A stretch of 64,000 bases of DNA, taken from NCBI RefSeq assembly GCF_042662625.1, contig NZ_JBHSXH010000015.1, positions 806,001-870,000 on the forward strand, given 5' to 3'. The stretch comes from Halopelagius fulvigenes (GTDB lineage Archaea > Halobacteriota > Halobacteria > Halobacteriales > Haloferacaceae). A model generated the notes under the pieces. The model was given only the letters and a program-made list of their open reading frames with translations, did not search any database and was not told the DNA's origin. The position numbers were made by a program, and so were the translations under genes. How positions within the stretch are numbered: the stretch's first letter is position 1; each line of letters starts with the position of its first letter. Below are positions 36,287 through 44,776 of this stretch, in pieces.

Positions 36287-37399
36287 TCACCGGCCGACGA
36301 GTTCGGCCGCCGCGTCGGTCAACGCCGCCGCCGCTGTCCGCACGTCCTCGACGCGGACGTACTCGCGTTCGGCGTGGGCGACGGCCCCCTCCTCGTCGGC
36401 GAGGACGCCCGGCCCGAAGACGACGACGGGCGCGGGCGAGAAGTACGACGCCTCCGTCGCCGCCGTGAAGGGACGCACGTCGCCGGACCCGCCCGCCCGC
36501 CGGGACGCCTCGGCGACGGTTTCGACGAGTTCGTGGTCCTCGTCGGTGGCGAACGCCTCCAGGAACGGCGTCGGCCGGTCGGTCAGGTCGAACGAGACGC
36601 CCACGTCGTCGGGGACGGCCTCGCGGACGGCGGATTCGATGCCGTCGCGGAACGCCGCGGCCGTCTCCGGCGGAACGCTCCGCCGGTCGAGGACGAGTCG
36701 GCACTCCGCGGGCACCTGATTCGTCGAGTCGCCGCCCTCCACCGTCGTCGGCGTCAGCGTGGCGGACCCGAGAGCGGGGTGTTCCTCCCGCCCCTCGTCG
36801 TAGGAGCGAATCGCCGATAGCGCCCGTTCGAGTGCGAACACGGCGTTGACGCCCGACTGCGGTTCGGCGGCGTGGGAGGCGACGCCGGAGAGCGTCAGCG
36901 TCCCCTGAAACCGCCCCTTCGCGGCGGTGCAGACGTCGAGGTTCGTGGGTTCGCCGACGACGTACATGTCGCTATCCACGTCGAGTGCGTGCGCGCCCGT
37001 CGAGAGCACTTCCTCGTCGGGCGTCACCGCGAGGGTAACGCGGGCGTCCGAAGCCGGTTCGACGGCGACGAACGCCGCGAGAAGCGCCGAGAGCGGTCCC
37101 TTCGCGTCGCACGACCCCCGCCCGCGAATCACGTCGCCGTCCCGGCGGAACGGGACGTGCGGCGAGACGGTGTCGATGTGCGTGTTCAGTACGAGGTGGG
37201 TGTCCGGGTCCGCCGCCCCCTTCGAGGCGAGGGTGTTGCCTGCCCCGTCCACCTCGGGGTCGAACCCAGCGTCTTCGAGCGTTTCGACCAACAGGTCGCG
37301 CATCTCTTCGACGCCGTCGTTCGAGGCGACGGGCACCGCGCGTTCGAGGAAGTCGATGGGGTCGAACGCCGAGGCGTCGGCGTCCGAAGCGGAGTTCAT
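36287..37399 (-). CDS. dapE: M20 peptidase, probable succinyl-diaminopimelate desuccinylase
   Basis: A 370-residue zinc hydrolase. Metal-ligand motifs are LVLNTHIDTVSPH, GRGSCDAKGPLSALLA and TPDEEVLSTGA, with later VASHAAEPQSG and HAEREYV. It is the last gene of the lysine operon, after lysA (50 nt gap), which makes succinyl-DAP deacylation its likely job. The sequence alone would also fit other M20 amidohydrolases. The ATG at 37399 fits the family start. Confidence 0.85.
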   Translation of the reverse strand: MNSASDADASAFDPIDFLERAVPVASNDGVEEMRDLLVETLEDAGFDPEVDGAGNTLASKGAADPDTHLVLNTHIDTVSPHVPFRRDGDVIRGRGSCDAKGPLSALLAAFVAVEPASDARVTLAVTPDEEVLSTGAHALDVDSDMYVVGEPTNLDVCTAAKGRFQGTLTLSGVASHAAEPQSGVNAVFALERALSAIRSYDEGREEHPALGSATLTPTTVEGGDSTNQVPAECRLVLDRRSVPPETAAAFRDGIESAVREAVPDDVGVSFDLTDRPTPFLEAFATDEDHELVETVAEASRRAGGSGDVRPFTAATEASYFSPAPVVVFGPGVLADEEGAVAHAEREYVRVEDVRTAAAALTDAAAELVGR

Positions 37400-37449
37400 G
37401 CGGTGACGTTCCCCCGTTTCGATATAAAAAGAATCGGACCGCCCGCCCG

Positions 37450-38721
37450 CTACTCCTCTAAACGAACCAGGTCGTCGAACGTCTCCCGGCGGCGGGCGAC
37501 GCGCGCCTCGCCGCCTTCGAGGGCGATTTCGACCGGGCGGGGTTGCGAGTGGAACTGACTCGCCATCGCGTAGCCGTACGCGCCGGTGTGGCCGATGGCG
37601 AGGATATCGTCGCGTTCGGGGCGCGGAAGCGGTCGGTCGCGGCAGAACGTGTCGGAACTCTCGCAGACGGGGCCGCCGACCGTCAGCGGTTCGACCGGCG
37701 CGTCGGGGTTCGTGAGGTTGCGGATGCCGTGGTAGGCGTCGTACATCGCCGGGCGAATCAGCGTCGTCATGCTGGCGTCGATGCCGACGACGGTCGTCTC
37801 GGGCGTGTCCTTGACGGTGTTGACCGTCGCCAACAGACACCCGGCGTCCGCCAACAGGTACCGACCCGGCTCTATCTTCAGCGTCGCGTCCAAGTCGCCG
37901 AGGGCCTCTGCGGTCCGGTCGGCGACCGCCTCGATGTCGAGGGGGTCCTCGTCGTCGCGGTAGGGGACGCCGAACCCCCCGCCGATGTCGAGGAATTCGA
38001 GGCCGCCCACCTCGCGGGCCAACTCGCCCATCTTCGCGACGTACTCGGCGTGGGCGTCCATGTCCTCGTCGAGCATGCCGCTTCCGGCGTGGGCGTGGAG
38101 GCCGACGAGGTCCATATCGTACTCCTCGCGGACGCGTTCCGCGACCTCGGGGACGCTGTCGTACGGGATGCCGAACTTCGGGTGCGCGCCCGTCTTGACC
38201 TTCTCATGGTGGCCCGCGGCGATGCCGGGGTTGACGCGGAGGCAGAGGCGGCCGTCGAACCCGCGTTCCGCGAGGCGTTCGACGCTGTCCTCCGCGCCGA
38301 CGTTGAGCGTCATGCCCGGCGCGTCCTCCCAGACGCCGACGACGTAGTCTAGGTCGTCGTCCGGGGGGTTGACGCCGGTGTACTGTATCTCGTCGGGGTC
38401 CGCGCCCGCGCGGAGGGCGCGGAACACCTCGCCCGCGGCGGCGCACTCCATCGGGACGCCCTCGTCTAAGAGCGTCTCCACGACGGCGCGCCCGGAGTGG
38501 GCCTTCACCGCGAACATCACCGTCGGGTCGTCGAACGCGGACTCGAAGGCGGCGGAGAGTCGCCGGTAGTTCTGCCGGATGCGGTCCAAGTCGATGACGT
38601 ACGCCGGCGTGTCGTACTCGTCGGCGAGGTCGCGGAGTCGGGCCGCGTCCCAGTCGCCGAGGCGACGGACCGCCGGGTCGACGTCGGTGTCGGATCCGGC
38701 CGTCGGAGCCCGGTCAGTCAT
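37450..38721 (-). CDS. lysA: Diaminopimelate decarboxylase
   Basis: A 423-residue PLP enzyme that makes L-lysine from meso-diaminopimelate. PLP-binding Lys73 is in VMFAVKAHSGRAV. LHAHAGSGM, FLDIGGGFGVPY and CESSDTF (substrate Cys/Glu) are present, as is HTGAYGYAMASQFH. The ATG at 38721 overlaps the preceding gene by 8 nt, so translation is coupled to the DapF-like gene. Confidence 0.94.
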   Translation of the reverse strand: MTDRAPTAGSDTDVDPAVRRLGDWDAARLRDLADEYDTPAYVIDLDRIRQNYRRLSAAFESAFDDPTVMFAVKAHSGRAVVETLLDEGVPMECAAAGEVFRALRAGADPDEIQYTGVNPPDDDLDYVVGVWEDAPGMTLNVGAEDSVERLAERGFDGRLCLRVNPGIAAGHHEKVKTGAHPKFGIPYDSVPEVAERVREEYDMDLVGLHAHAGSGMLDEDMDAHAEYVAKMGELAREVGGLEFLDIGGGFGVPYRDDEDPLDIEAVADRTAEALGDLDATLKIEPGRYLLADAGCLLATVNTVKDTPETTVVGIDASMTTLIRPAMYDAYHGIRNLTNPDAPVEPLTVGGPVCESSDTFCRDRPLPRPERDDILAIGHTGAYGYAMASQFHSQPRPVEIALEGGEARVARRRETFDDLVRLEE

Positions 38722-39250
38722 CGTCCGCCGGTTGGGTCTCCTCGGACACGGCCGGTTCGGTTTCGACCCGGGGAGAGCGACCCACGCGGCCGCCGTCCGG
38801 CGCGGGGGCCGGCGCGGCAAGGGACGCTTCGGACTCGCGTTCGCGGACGACGGCGGCGTTCGTCCCGTCGTCCTCGGAGGAGAGCGCTTCGACGAGGACG
38901 CCCTCCCCGTCGGCGACGGCCCGGTACGTCCCCGTCTGCGTGTCGAGCAGGACGGTCTCCTCGCCGATTCGGTCGATGGCCCACGCGGCGGCGCATCCCG
39001 CGGCGGCGGGCGTGACGCGTTCGACGACGCCCTCGGGGTTCACGAACGTCGTGACGACGCGCGGTTCGGCGTAGCTCTCTTCGAGTGCGAGAAAGAGGAC
39101 GCCCTCGGCGTCCTCCTCGGACTCGCAGGCGGCGCGGACGAACGCCCCCCTGTCGGGGACGGCCTGGGCCGCGTCGACGGCGAGAAGTCGGCAGTCGTGG
39201 TTTTCGCTTCGGTACGATTCGTACGAGATAGTTCGGTCGGATACGTTCAT
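38714..39250 (-). CDS. DapF-like half protein in the lysine operon
   Basis: A 178-residue protein that I read as a diverged N-terminal half of diaminopimelate epimerase. ENHDCRLLAVDA lines up with the HGxGNDFxVVDA opening, VLFLALEESY and FVNPEGVVERVT with the central strands and DGSEV turn, PAAAGCAAAWAIDRIG with CGNGARCFARFV, and TQTGTYRAVADGEGV with the next hairpin. The catalytic first Cys and the Asn-Asp-Phe motif are missing, as is the whole second domain with the second catalytic Cys. The last 50 residues are Pro/Glu-rich and probably disordered. It overlaps lysA by 8 nt. Confidence 0.6.
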   Translation of the reverse strand: MNVSDRTISYESYRSENHDCRLLAVDAAQAVPDRGAFVRAACESEEDAEGVLFLALEESYAEPRVVTTFVNPEGVVERVTPAAAGCAAAWAIDRIGEETVLLDTQTGTYRAVADGEGVLVEALSSEDDGTNAAVVRERESEASLAAPAPAPDGGRVGRSPRVETEPAVSEETQPADDD

Positions 39251-39392
39251 GGGTGGTGCTAGCGCGGTGGCTCGGTCGGATTCCGATATGGCCGCGAGTG
39301 GTCGGACACGGGAGTCACGCGAAAGAGAGAGGTTCGAGCGTTCGCGGATGCTCCCGTGCCGTTCATCGGAGGCCTCTATGTCTCCCCCCTAT

Positions 39393-39402
39393 ATATGTTC
39401 TG
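39393..39402 (-). promoter_or_regulatory. Internal TATA box in the lysine operon
   Basis: On the minus strand this reads ACATATATAG, in an AT-rich island between dapD and the DapF-like gene. It could drive the DapF-like gene, lysA and dapE separately from dapABD, with a leader of about 120 nt. Confidence 0.45.
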
Positions 39403-39421
39403 GTGACGATGACATTCGTTG

Positions 39422-39440
39422 CCACGACCGATGGTCGTGG
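39422..39440. terminator. Perfect hairpin after dapD
   Basis: CCACGACC, GAT, GGTCGTGG: an 8-bp perfect stem with a 3-nt loop, starting about 20 nt past the dapD stop. No T tract follows. It may end or attenuate the dapABD transcript, or protect its 3' end, ahead of the internal promoter. Confidence 0.45.
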
Positions 39441-39459
39441 GAGTCGGTGTCAGAGCGGA

Positions 39460-40305
39460 TTACTCTCGGAGCGCTTCCTCCCTGCGGGTCTTGTCCAGCG
39501 TCTCCTCCTCGATGTCGAGGGCGACGACGGCGGGCTTGAACGCGCCGCCGGCGAACAGGTCGTGGTCGCCGATGGACGACTCGACGTAGCGGGTGAACGC
39601 CCGGCGGTTCGCGGGCAGGTGCCCGTAGACGACCTCCTCCTCCACGAGGTCGTACACCGGGATTCGCGGCGACAGCAGCGTGTTCTCGCCGACGACGGTG
39701 TTCTCGCCGACGTGGAACCCCGAGGTGACGCGGCACCCCGCGCCGAGGGAGACGTTGTCCTCGATTATCACGGGCGCGTCCTCGACGGGTTCGAGGACGC
39801 CGCCGACGAGGGTGTTCGCGCCGAGTTTCACGTTCTCGCCGATCTGCGCGCAGGAGCCGACGGTGTCGCAGGAGTCCACCAGCGTTCCGTCGCCGACGTG
39901 CGCGCCCACGTTGACGAACGAGGGCGACATCATGATGCAGTCGCGGCCGAGGTACGCGCCGCGGCGGACAACGGTCCCGTCCGGCGTGTTCCGCGTGCCG
40001 CGTTCGCCGAGGTCGGCCGTCTCGCGGAGGGGGAGCACGTCGTAGTAGGTGACGCCGCCGTGCTCGCGGCCCTCCGTCTCCCGGAGGCCGAAGTTCAGCA
40101 GGATGCCCTGCTTGACCCACTCGTTGACCTCCCAGCCGTCGGGACCGGACCCGCCCGTCTGTTCGGCGGCGCGGACCTCCCCGCCTTCGAGGGCTTCGAG
40201 GAACGCGTCGAGCGTCGCCAGTTCCTCGCTGCCGGCCGTCGTGACCGAGAGGGCGTCGTCTTGGTATCGCTGCCACAGGTCGTCGATGTCGGATTGCATG
40301 CTCAT
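39460..40305 (-). CDS. dapD: Tetrahydrodipicolinate N-succinyltransferase
   Basis: A 281-residue enzyme that succinylates tetrahydrodipicolinate, placing the organism on the succinylase branch of lysine synthesis. The left-handed beta-helix of hexapeptide repeats runs from about 110 to 220 (YLGRDCIMMSPSFVNVGAHV, then GDGTLVDSCDTVGSCAQIG). The C-terminal FTRYVESSIGDHDLFAGGAF is conserved. Its start overlaps dapB by 4 nt. Confidence 0.93.
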   Translation of the reverse strand: MSMQSDIDDLWQRYQDDALSVTTAGSEELATLDAFLEALEGGEVRAAEQTGGSGPDGWEVNEWVKQGILLNFGLRETEGREHGGVTYYDVLPLRETADLGERGTRNTPDGTVVRRGAYLGRDCIMMSPSFVNVGAHVGDGTLVDSCDTVGSCAQIGENVKLGANTLVGGVLEPVEDAPVIIEDNVSLGAGCRVTSGFHVGENTVVGENTLLSPRIPVYDLVEEEVVYGHLPANRRAFTRYVESSIGDHDLFAGGAFKPAVVALDIEEETLDKTRREEALRE

Positions 40306-41120
40306 CGTTGGTCGAGTACGTCGTCGAAGTCGTACCGCCCGGCGTCGCGTCCCGCGACCCAGACGGCGGCGTCGAGTGCGCCGGCGGCGAAGACGCCGCG
40401 GGCACCCGCCCTGTGCGTCAGAGAGAGGAGTTCGTGGTTGCCGGCGAGAAGGACCTCGTGCTCGCCGGTCACGTCGCCCGCCCGCCGCGCGTGGACGCCG
40501 ATTTCGCCGTCCTCGCGCGGTTGGTCGCCGACGCGTCCGTGGACGCGTTCGGACTCGCCGCGGACGTCGTCAGTGTCGCCGGACCGCGTCCGGCGGTTCG
40601 ACGAACGGACTTCGTCGATGTCGTCTAAGATGGTGTTCGCCGTGCCGGAGGGGGCATCGCGCTTCCCGTTGTGGTGCGTCTCCGTCACCTCGATGTCGTA
40701 GCCGGGAAGCGCTGCCACCGCCTCGCGGACGGCGCGACGGAGGGCCGCGACCCCCCGAGAGAAGTTCGCCGCCTTCAGGACGGGAACCGACTCGGCGGCC
40801 GAATCCAGCGTCGCGCGGCCCTCCTCGTCGAACCCCGTCGTGCCGACGACGGCGGCGACGCCCGCGTCGGCGCAGGCGGCCACGTAGTCGGCGCTGGACT
40901 CGGGACCGGTGAAGTCCACGAGGACGTCCGGCATCTCCACCGCCAGCAGTTCGTCGATCCGCGCCGCTTCGCGGACCGGGACGCCCGAAATCTCCTCGAC
41001 CGGCGACCGGTTGACCGCGAGCACCACGTCCACGTCGTCGCGGTCGGTGGCGGCGTCCAGAACCTCCCGGCCCATGCGTCCGGCCGCGCCCGTGACGGCG
41101 AGGCGAACCGCCTCGGCCAT
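40302..41120 (-). CDS. dapB: 4-hydroxy-tetrahydrodipicolinate reductase
   Basis: A 272-residue NAD(P)H-dependent reductase, the second enzyme of the pathway. The Rossmann motif GAAGRMG is at 11-17, FTGPES is at the cofactor site, and the active-site block ETHHNGKRDAPSGTA is present with catalytic His and Lys. GEIGVHARRAGDVTGEHEVL is also typical. It abuts dapA with no gap and overlaps dapD. Confidence 0.95.
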   Translation of the reverse strand: MAEAVRLAVTGAAGRMGREVLDAATDRDDVDVVLAVNRSPVEEISGVPVREAARIDELLAVEMPDVLVDFTGPESSADYVAACADAGVAAVVGTTGFDEEGRATLDSAAESVPVLKAANFSRGVAALRRAVREAVAALPGYDIEVTETHHNGKRDAPSGTANTILDDIDEVRSSNRRTRSGDTDDVRGESERVHGRVGDQPREDGEIGVHARRAGDVTGEHEVLLAGNHELLSLTHRAGARGVFAAGALDAAVWVAGRDAGRYDFDDVLDQR

Positions 41121-42044
41121 CTACTCGGCCCCCGCCGCCGCGCCCAGCGATTCCTCGCGCGCCGCGTCGAGTTCGTCGAGGATGCGCCGCAGTTCCGCGG
41201 CGTTCTCCTCGCGCAACTCCGTCAACGGCGGGCGGAGCGCACCCGGGGCGTGCCCGCGCATCTCCACCGCCGCCTTCACCGGAATCGGGTTCGTCTCGAC
41301 GAACAGGTGGCGGTTGAGCGGTCCGAGTTCGTGGTGGAGTTCCCGCGCCCGGTCGTAGTCGCCGTCGAGGGCCGCCTCCACCATCGCGACCGTCCGTTCG
41401 GGTTCGACGTTCGCGGTGACGGAGATGGTGCCGACGCCGCCCACCGAGAGGACGGGGAGCGTCAGTGCGTCGTCGCCGGAGAGCACCGCGAACTCCTCGC
41501 CGCGCGTGCGTTCGACGACTTCGGATATCTGCCCGAGGTCGCCGCTCGCGGCCTTGTAGCCGACGATGTTCTCGTGTTCGGCGAGTTCGGCCGCCGTCTC
41601 CGGTTCGATGTTTCGGCCCGTCCGCGAGGGGACGTTGTACACGATCTGCGGCACGTCCACCTCGTCGGCGACCGTCCGGTAGTGGTCGGCGAGGCCGGCC
41701 TGTTCGGGCTTGTTGTAGTACGGCGAGATGAGGAGGAGTCCGTCCGCGCCCACCTCGGCGGAGCGTCGGGACAGCTCCAACGCCTCGCGGGTGGAGTTCG
41801 ACCCCGACCCCGCGATCACGGGCACGTCCTCGACCGCCTCCACCGTCGTCTCGACGACTTCGACGTGTTCGTCGTGCGTCATGGTGGCGCTCTCGCCCGT
41901 CGAACCGACGGGGACGAGGCCGGCGACGCCCGCCTCTTCGAGGCGTCGCACGTTCTCAGCCAGCGTTTCGTGGTCGATACTGCCGTCCGAGGCGAACGGC
42001 GTCGTCATCGCGGGGAAGACTCCCGTCAAGTCGAGTTCCGTCAT
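41121..42044 (-). CDS. dapA: 4-hydroxy-tetrahydrodipicolinate synthase
   Basis: A 307-residue TIM-barrel aldolase that condenses pyruvate with aspartate semialdehyde, the first committed step to lysine. The Schiff-base Lys164 is in VGYKAASGD, Tyr136 is in VYNVPSRTG, and PVGSTGESATMT supplies the Thr-Thr-like active-site turn. It is the first gene of the operon, with a long intergenic region upstream. Confidence 0.95.
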   Translation of the reverse strand: MTELDLTGVFPAMTTPFASDGSIDHETLAENVRRLEEAGVAGLVPVGSTGESATMTHDEHVEVVETTVEAVEDVPVIAGSGSNSTREALELSRRSAEVGADGLLLISPYYNKPEQAGLADHYRTVADEVDVPQIVYNVPSRTGRNIEPETAAELAEHENIVGYKAASGDLGQISEVVERTRGEEFAVLSGDDALTLPVLSVGGVGTISVTANVEPERTVAMVEAALDGDYDRARELHHELGPLNRHLFVETNPIPVKAAVEMRGHAPGALRPPLTELREENAAELRRILDELDAAREESLGAAAGAE

Positions 42045-42421
42045 GTGGTGTCGTGTCTGTGTGTCTGCGTCGCGTCGGTGGTCGAACGCCGGTGCGCACC
42101 GTCGAAAGCCGCCCGAGACGGGGTCGCTACTCCCGCCACGAGCGTTACGGTGCGCGTTTTTTTGGTTTCAGAAGAGCCCCACGCGTCGCTGTCGGCAGGC
42201 GGACACCCGACCGGGACGGCGTGGTTCGCGTCACACGCGAGAAACCGGACCGTGCCCAAATATAACTTGCGCAGCGCGCAACATCCGCCGATCGGACGAG
42301 GGCGCCGACGGCGGCGGCCGGAGCGGTCAGCGTGACGACCGTTCGCGCGCACGCGTCCGGGCGGGCGCGGGAGACCGGAATCGCCCCACAATTCATTAGG
42401 TGTCGTCCCCCCCAGTGAGGT
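42045..42421. other. 377-bp divergent intergenic region between dapA and the NYN gene
   Basis: I see no convincing gene. It holds a T7 run at about 42159-42165 and, at 42258-42266, an AAATATAAC box readable as a TATA element on either strand. A perfect palindrome lies beside it (see next entry). On the minus strand this would give dapA a leader of about 190 nt. Confidence 0.5.
42267..42281. promoter_or_regulatory. Palindrome beside a TATA-like box
   Basis: TTGCGC, AGC, GCGCAA: a perfect 15-bp inverted repeat that touches the AT-rich AAATATAAC box at 42258-42266. The spacing suits a repressor or activator site controlling dapA or the NYN gene. Confidence 0.45.
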
Positions 42422-42919
42422 ATGACCGAGATTCACCCGGGCCAACGCGTCGCCGTTCTGGCCGACGCGCAGAACCTCTATCACACGGCACAGAGCCTCT
42501 ACTCGCGGAACATCGACTACTCGTCGCTGTTGGAGAAGGCGGTCTCCGACCGAGCGCTCACGCGCGCCATCGCCTACGTCGTCCGCGCGGACTCCCCCGA
42601 CGAGGAGCGGTTCTTCGAGGCACTCGTCGATATCGGCTTCGAGACGAAGATAAAGGACATCAAGACGTTCGGCGACGGGTCGAAGAAGGCCGATTGGGAC
42701 GTCGGGATGGCGTTAGACGCCGTGACGCTCGCCAACCACGTCGATACGGTCGTGCTCTGTACGGGCGACGGCGACTTCTCCCGACTCTGTTCGCACCTGC
42801 GTCACGAGGGCGTCCGCGTGGAGGTGATGGCGTTCAAGGAGTCCACCGCCGAGGAACTCATCCGCGAGGCGGACGCCTTCCTCGACATGTCGGAGCGAAC
42901 CGACACGTTCCTGCTGTAG
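42422..42919 (+). CDS. NYN-domain (LabA-like) protein, putative RNase
   Basis: A 165-residue NYN/PIN-like protein. Acidic residues of the metal site appear in VAVLADAQNLYHTA, KADWDVGMALDAV and VVLCTGDGDFSRLC. The family includes LabA/DUF88 proteins, thought to be nucleases acting on RNA. It stands alone, convergent with a membrane protein gene 5 nt away. Confidence 0.87.
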   Translation: MTEIHPGQRVAVLADAQNLYHTAQSLYSRNIDYSSLLEKAVSDRALTRAIAYVVRADSPDEERFFEALVDIGFETKIKDIKTFGDGSKKADWDVGMALDAVTLANHVDTVVLCTGDGDFSRLCSHLRHEGVRVEVMAFKESTAEELIREADAFLDMSERTDTFLL

Positions 42920-42923
42920 CCTC

Positions 42924-43844
42924 TCAGAGCGCCGACTCCTCGCTCTCGTTCTCGAAGTCCGTAGCCTCGGCGAACTCCTCGGGTCGCGCACGGGGTTCGT
43001 GAGCGCGGTAGAACGCCGTCGCGTACGTGCGCTGGAACGTGAACAGGAGCATCGTCGTCGCCAACGAGATGACCGAGACGAGGAGTACCTCCTGCGTCGA
43101 GAAGCCGAGCGCCTGCATCGGGGCCGCACCGCCCGCGACGGCACTGGCACCCGCGCCCGCGCCGGCCCCCGCACCGTCTTGGAGCTGCGGGAGGTTCTGG
43201 AACGTTTGCCAGACGACGAACCCCGTGATGGGAATCGTCGTCAGGATCGAAACGACGAGGTTGATGACGGAGTAGCCGAGGGCGCTGACGAGATTGTCGC
43301 GCACGAGTCGGTAGCTCTCGCGGAAGCCGTCGAGCGCTCCCGCCTCGCCGACGACGATGGCGACGGAGTAGAACTGGATGAAGAAGTGCAGGACGAGGAG
43401 CGCGAGGACGAGGACGACGACGAGCGCGCCGACTGCGAGCATCGCACCGCCGCCGGCGCCGCCCGCGCCGCCCGCGCCGAGGAGGCCGACGGCGGCGACG
43501 ACGCCGACGATGGTGGCGACGACACCGAACACGAGGAGGATGGCGAACTCGACTATCGAACCGACGAGCAGGGGGACGTAGCGGTCCCTCCCGACGCGGG
43601 TGAGCGTCGAGAGCGACGTCTCTCCGTCTAATCCTTCCGACGCCATGCCGAGGAGGCCGGCGACGACGAACGGCGTCACGAAGAACGTGAGGATCTGGAG
43701 GGGGTACGACAGGAAGGAGAGCGACGTCAGCGAGAGCGCTTGCTGCGGCAGGACTATCAGGCCGTACAGCAGTCCTACGAGGAACAATACGGGATTTCGG
43801 CCCAGTGCGGAGAGGGCCGAACGGAGGGCATCGATTGCGGCCAT
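42924..43844 (-). CDS. Haloarchaeal multi-pass membrane protein
   Basis: A 306-residue protein with about six hydrophobic segments (for example VLFLVGLLYGLIVLPQQ and ILLVFGVVATIVGVVAAVGLL). It carries a Gly/Ala low-complexity loop (LLGAGGAGGAGGGA) and another (GAGAGAGASAVAGGAA). The central part, VGEAGALDGFRESYRLVRDN, recalls a recurrent membrane family (DUF7847-like) found in haloarchaea. Function unknown; the tail is acidic. Confidence 0.75.
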   Translation of the reverse strand: MAAIDALRSALSALGRNPVLFLVGLLYGLIVLPQQALSLTSLSFLSYPLQILTFFVTPFVVAGLLGMASEGLDGETSLSTLTRVGRDRYVPLLVGSIVEFAILLVFGVVATIVGVVAAVGLLGAGGAGGAGGGAMLAVGALVVVLVLALLVLHFFIQFYSVAIVVGEAGALDGFRESYRLVRDNLVSALGYSVINLVVSILTTIPITGFVVWQTFQNLPQLQDGAGAGAGAGASAVAGGAAPMQALGFSTQEVLLVSVISLATTMLLFTFQRTYATAFYRAHEPRARPEEFAEATDFENESEESAL

Positions 43845-43958
43845 ACTATCCGTTTGTCGCAGCGTTCCTTAAAGATGAATGAACAGAACCGCTGTCACGT
43901 CCGGTCGGCGGCCGCCGCGATACGATTACGGCGTCGAGAGGCCGCGTTACGAGCGGTG

Positions 43959-44138
43959 TCAGGCCGTCGCGCCGTCGGCGTCCCGTCCGGCGCGGAGGGA
44001 CGCGACGACGGTGGAGGCGGCGGCGAACGCCGCGATGGCGGCGGAGACGCGCCCGTCGACGCCCGTCTGCAGGAGGAAGGCGCTGCTCGCCAGAAGGAGC
44101 GCCGCTCCAAGCGCGACCTGCCGCATGTCCACGGTCAT
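43959..44138 (-). CDS. 59-residue membrane protein
   Basis: A short gene: MTVDMRQVALGAALLLASS, then AFLLQTGVDGRVSAA, then a second hydrophobic segment AAIAAFAAASTVVASL and a tail ending GRDADGATA. Two membrane helices with a short charged turn are predicted. A T-rich minus-strand stretch lies upstream near 44170. Unknown function; the sequence looks like a genuine small haloarchaeal gene rather than chance. Confidence 0.55.
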   Translation of the reverse strand: MTVDMRQVALGAALLLASSAFLLQTGVDGRVSAAIAAFAAASTVVASLRAGRDADGATA

Positions 44139-44257
44139 ACCCGGAACCGACTGACAGTCGCTACTTAGGGTTTTTCTTCGAAATCGAGCGTGGTAACGAA
44201 CTGCACGGGGCGAGGGCGGACCGCGACTGACTTCACGGACCGGCGGGAACGACGACC

Positions 44258-44764
44258 ATGAGCGACGACAGCGACGAGGCCGGCGGGGACCGGACGCTCG
44301 CCGACCTGCGGACGGTGGCCGACTACCAGTTCGGCGCGGGCGCGGGCGAGGCGCTCTTTCCGAGCGACGCCGAGGCGGAGTTGACGGTGACTCGCTCCAC
44401 CAGCGGTCGGCCGAGGCAGATACGCGCGCCGGCGGGGCGACTCGTCTCCTACGGGACGGACGGTCGGTTCACGCTCGGGCACGCGGGCGGCGTCCGCCTC
44501 GCGGCGGCGTCGGAATCGCCCGCGAACCGAGTCGTCGTCGGCGACGAGAGCGAACCGTTCGTCCGCGACGGCAAGAACGCGTTCGCGAAGTTCGTCACCG
44601 ACGTCGACCCGGACGTTCGACCCGGCGACGAAGTCGCCGTCGTGACGCCCGACGACACCGTCGTCGCCACGGGCCGCGCGGAACTGTCGGCCGACGCGAT
44701 GCTCGATTTCGAGACGGGGATGGCCGTCCACGTCCGCGAGGGTGCGGGACCGAGAGAGGAGTGA
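44258..44764 (+). CDS. PUA-domain protein
   Basis: A 168-residue protein. Residues about 15-85 form a lead domain (LADLRTVADYQFGAGAGEALF). Residues about 87-160 look like a PUA RNA-binding domain: NRVVVGDESEPFVRDGKNAF, then VDPDVRPGDEVAVVTPDDTVVATG. This arrangement is like the C-terminal part of archaeosine tRNA-guanine transglycosylases. The catalytic domain is not here, so it is probably an RNA-binding partner. Confidence 0.82.
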   Translation: MSDDSDEAGGDRTLADLRTVADYQFGAGAGEALFPSDAEAELTVTRSTSGRPRQIRAPAGRLVSYGTDGRFTLGHAGGVRLAAASESPANRVVVGDESEPFVRDGKNAFAKFVTDVDPDVRPGDEVAVVTPDDTVVATGRAELSADAMLDFETGMAVHVREGAGPREE

Positions 44765-44776
44765 CGCGACGGTAGG

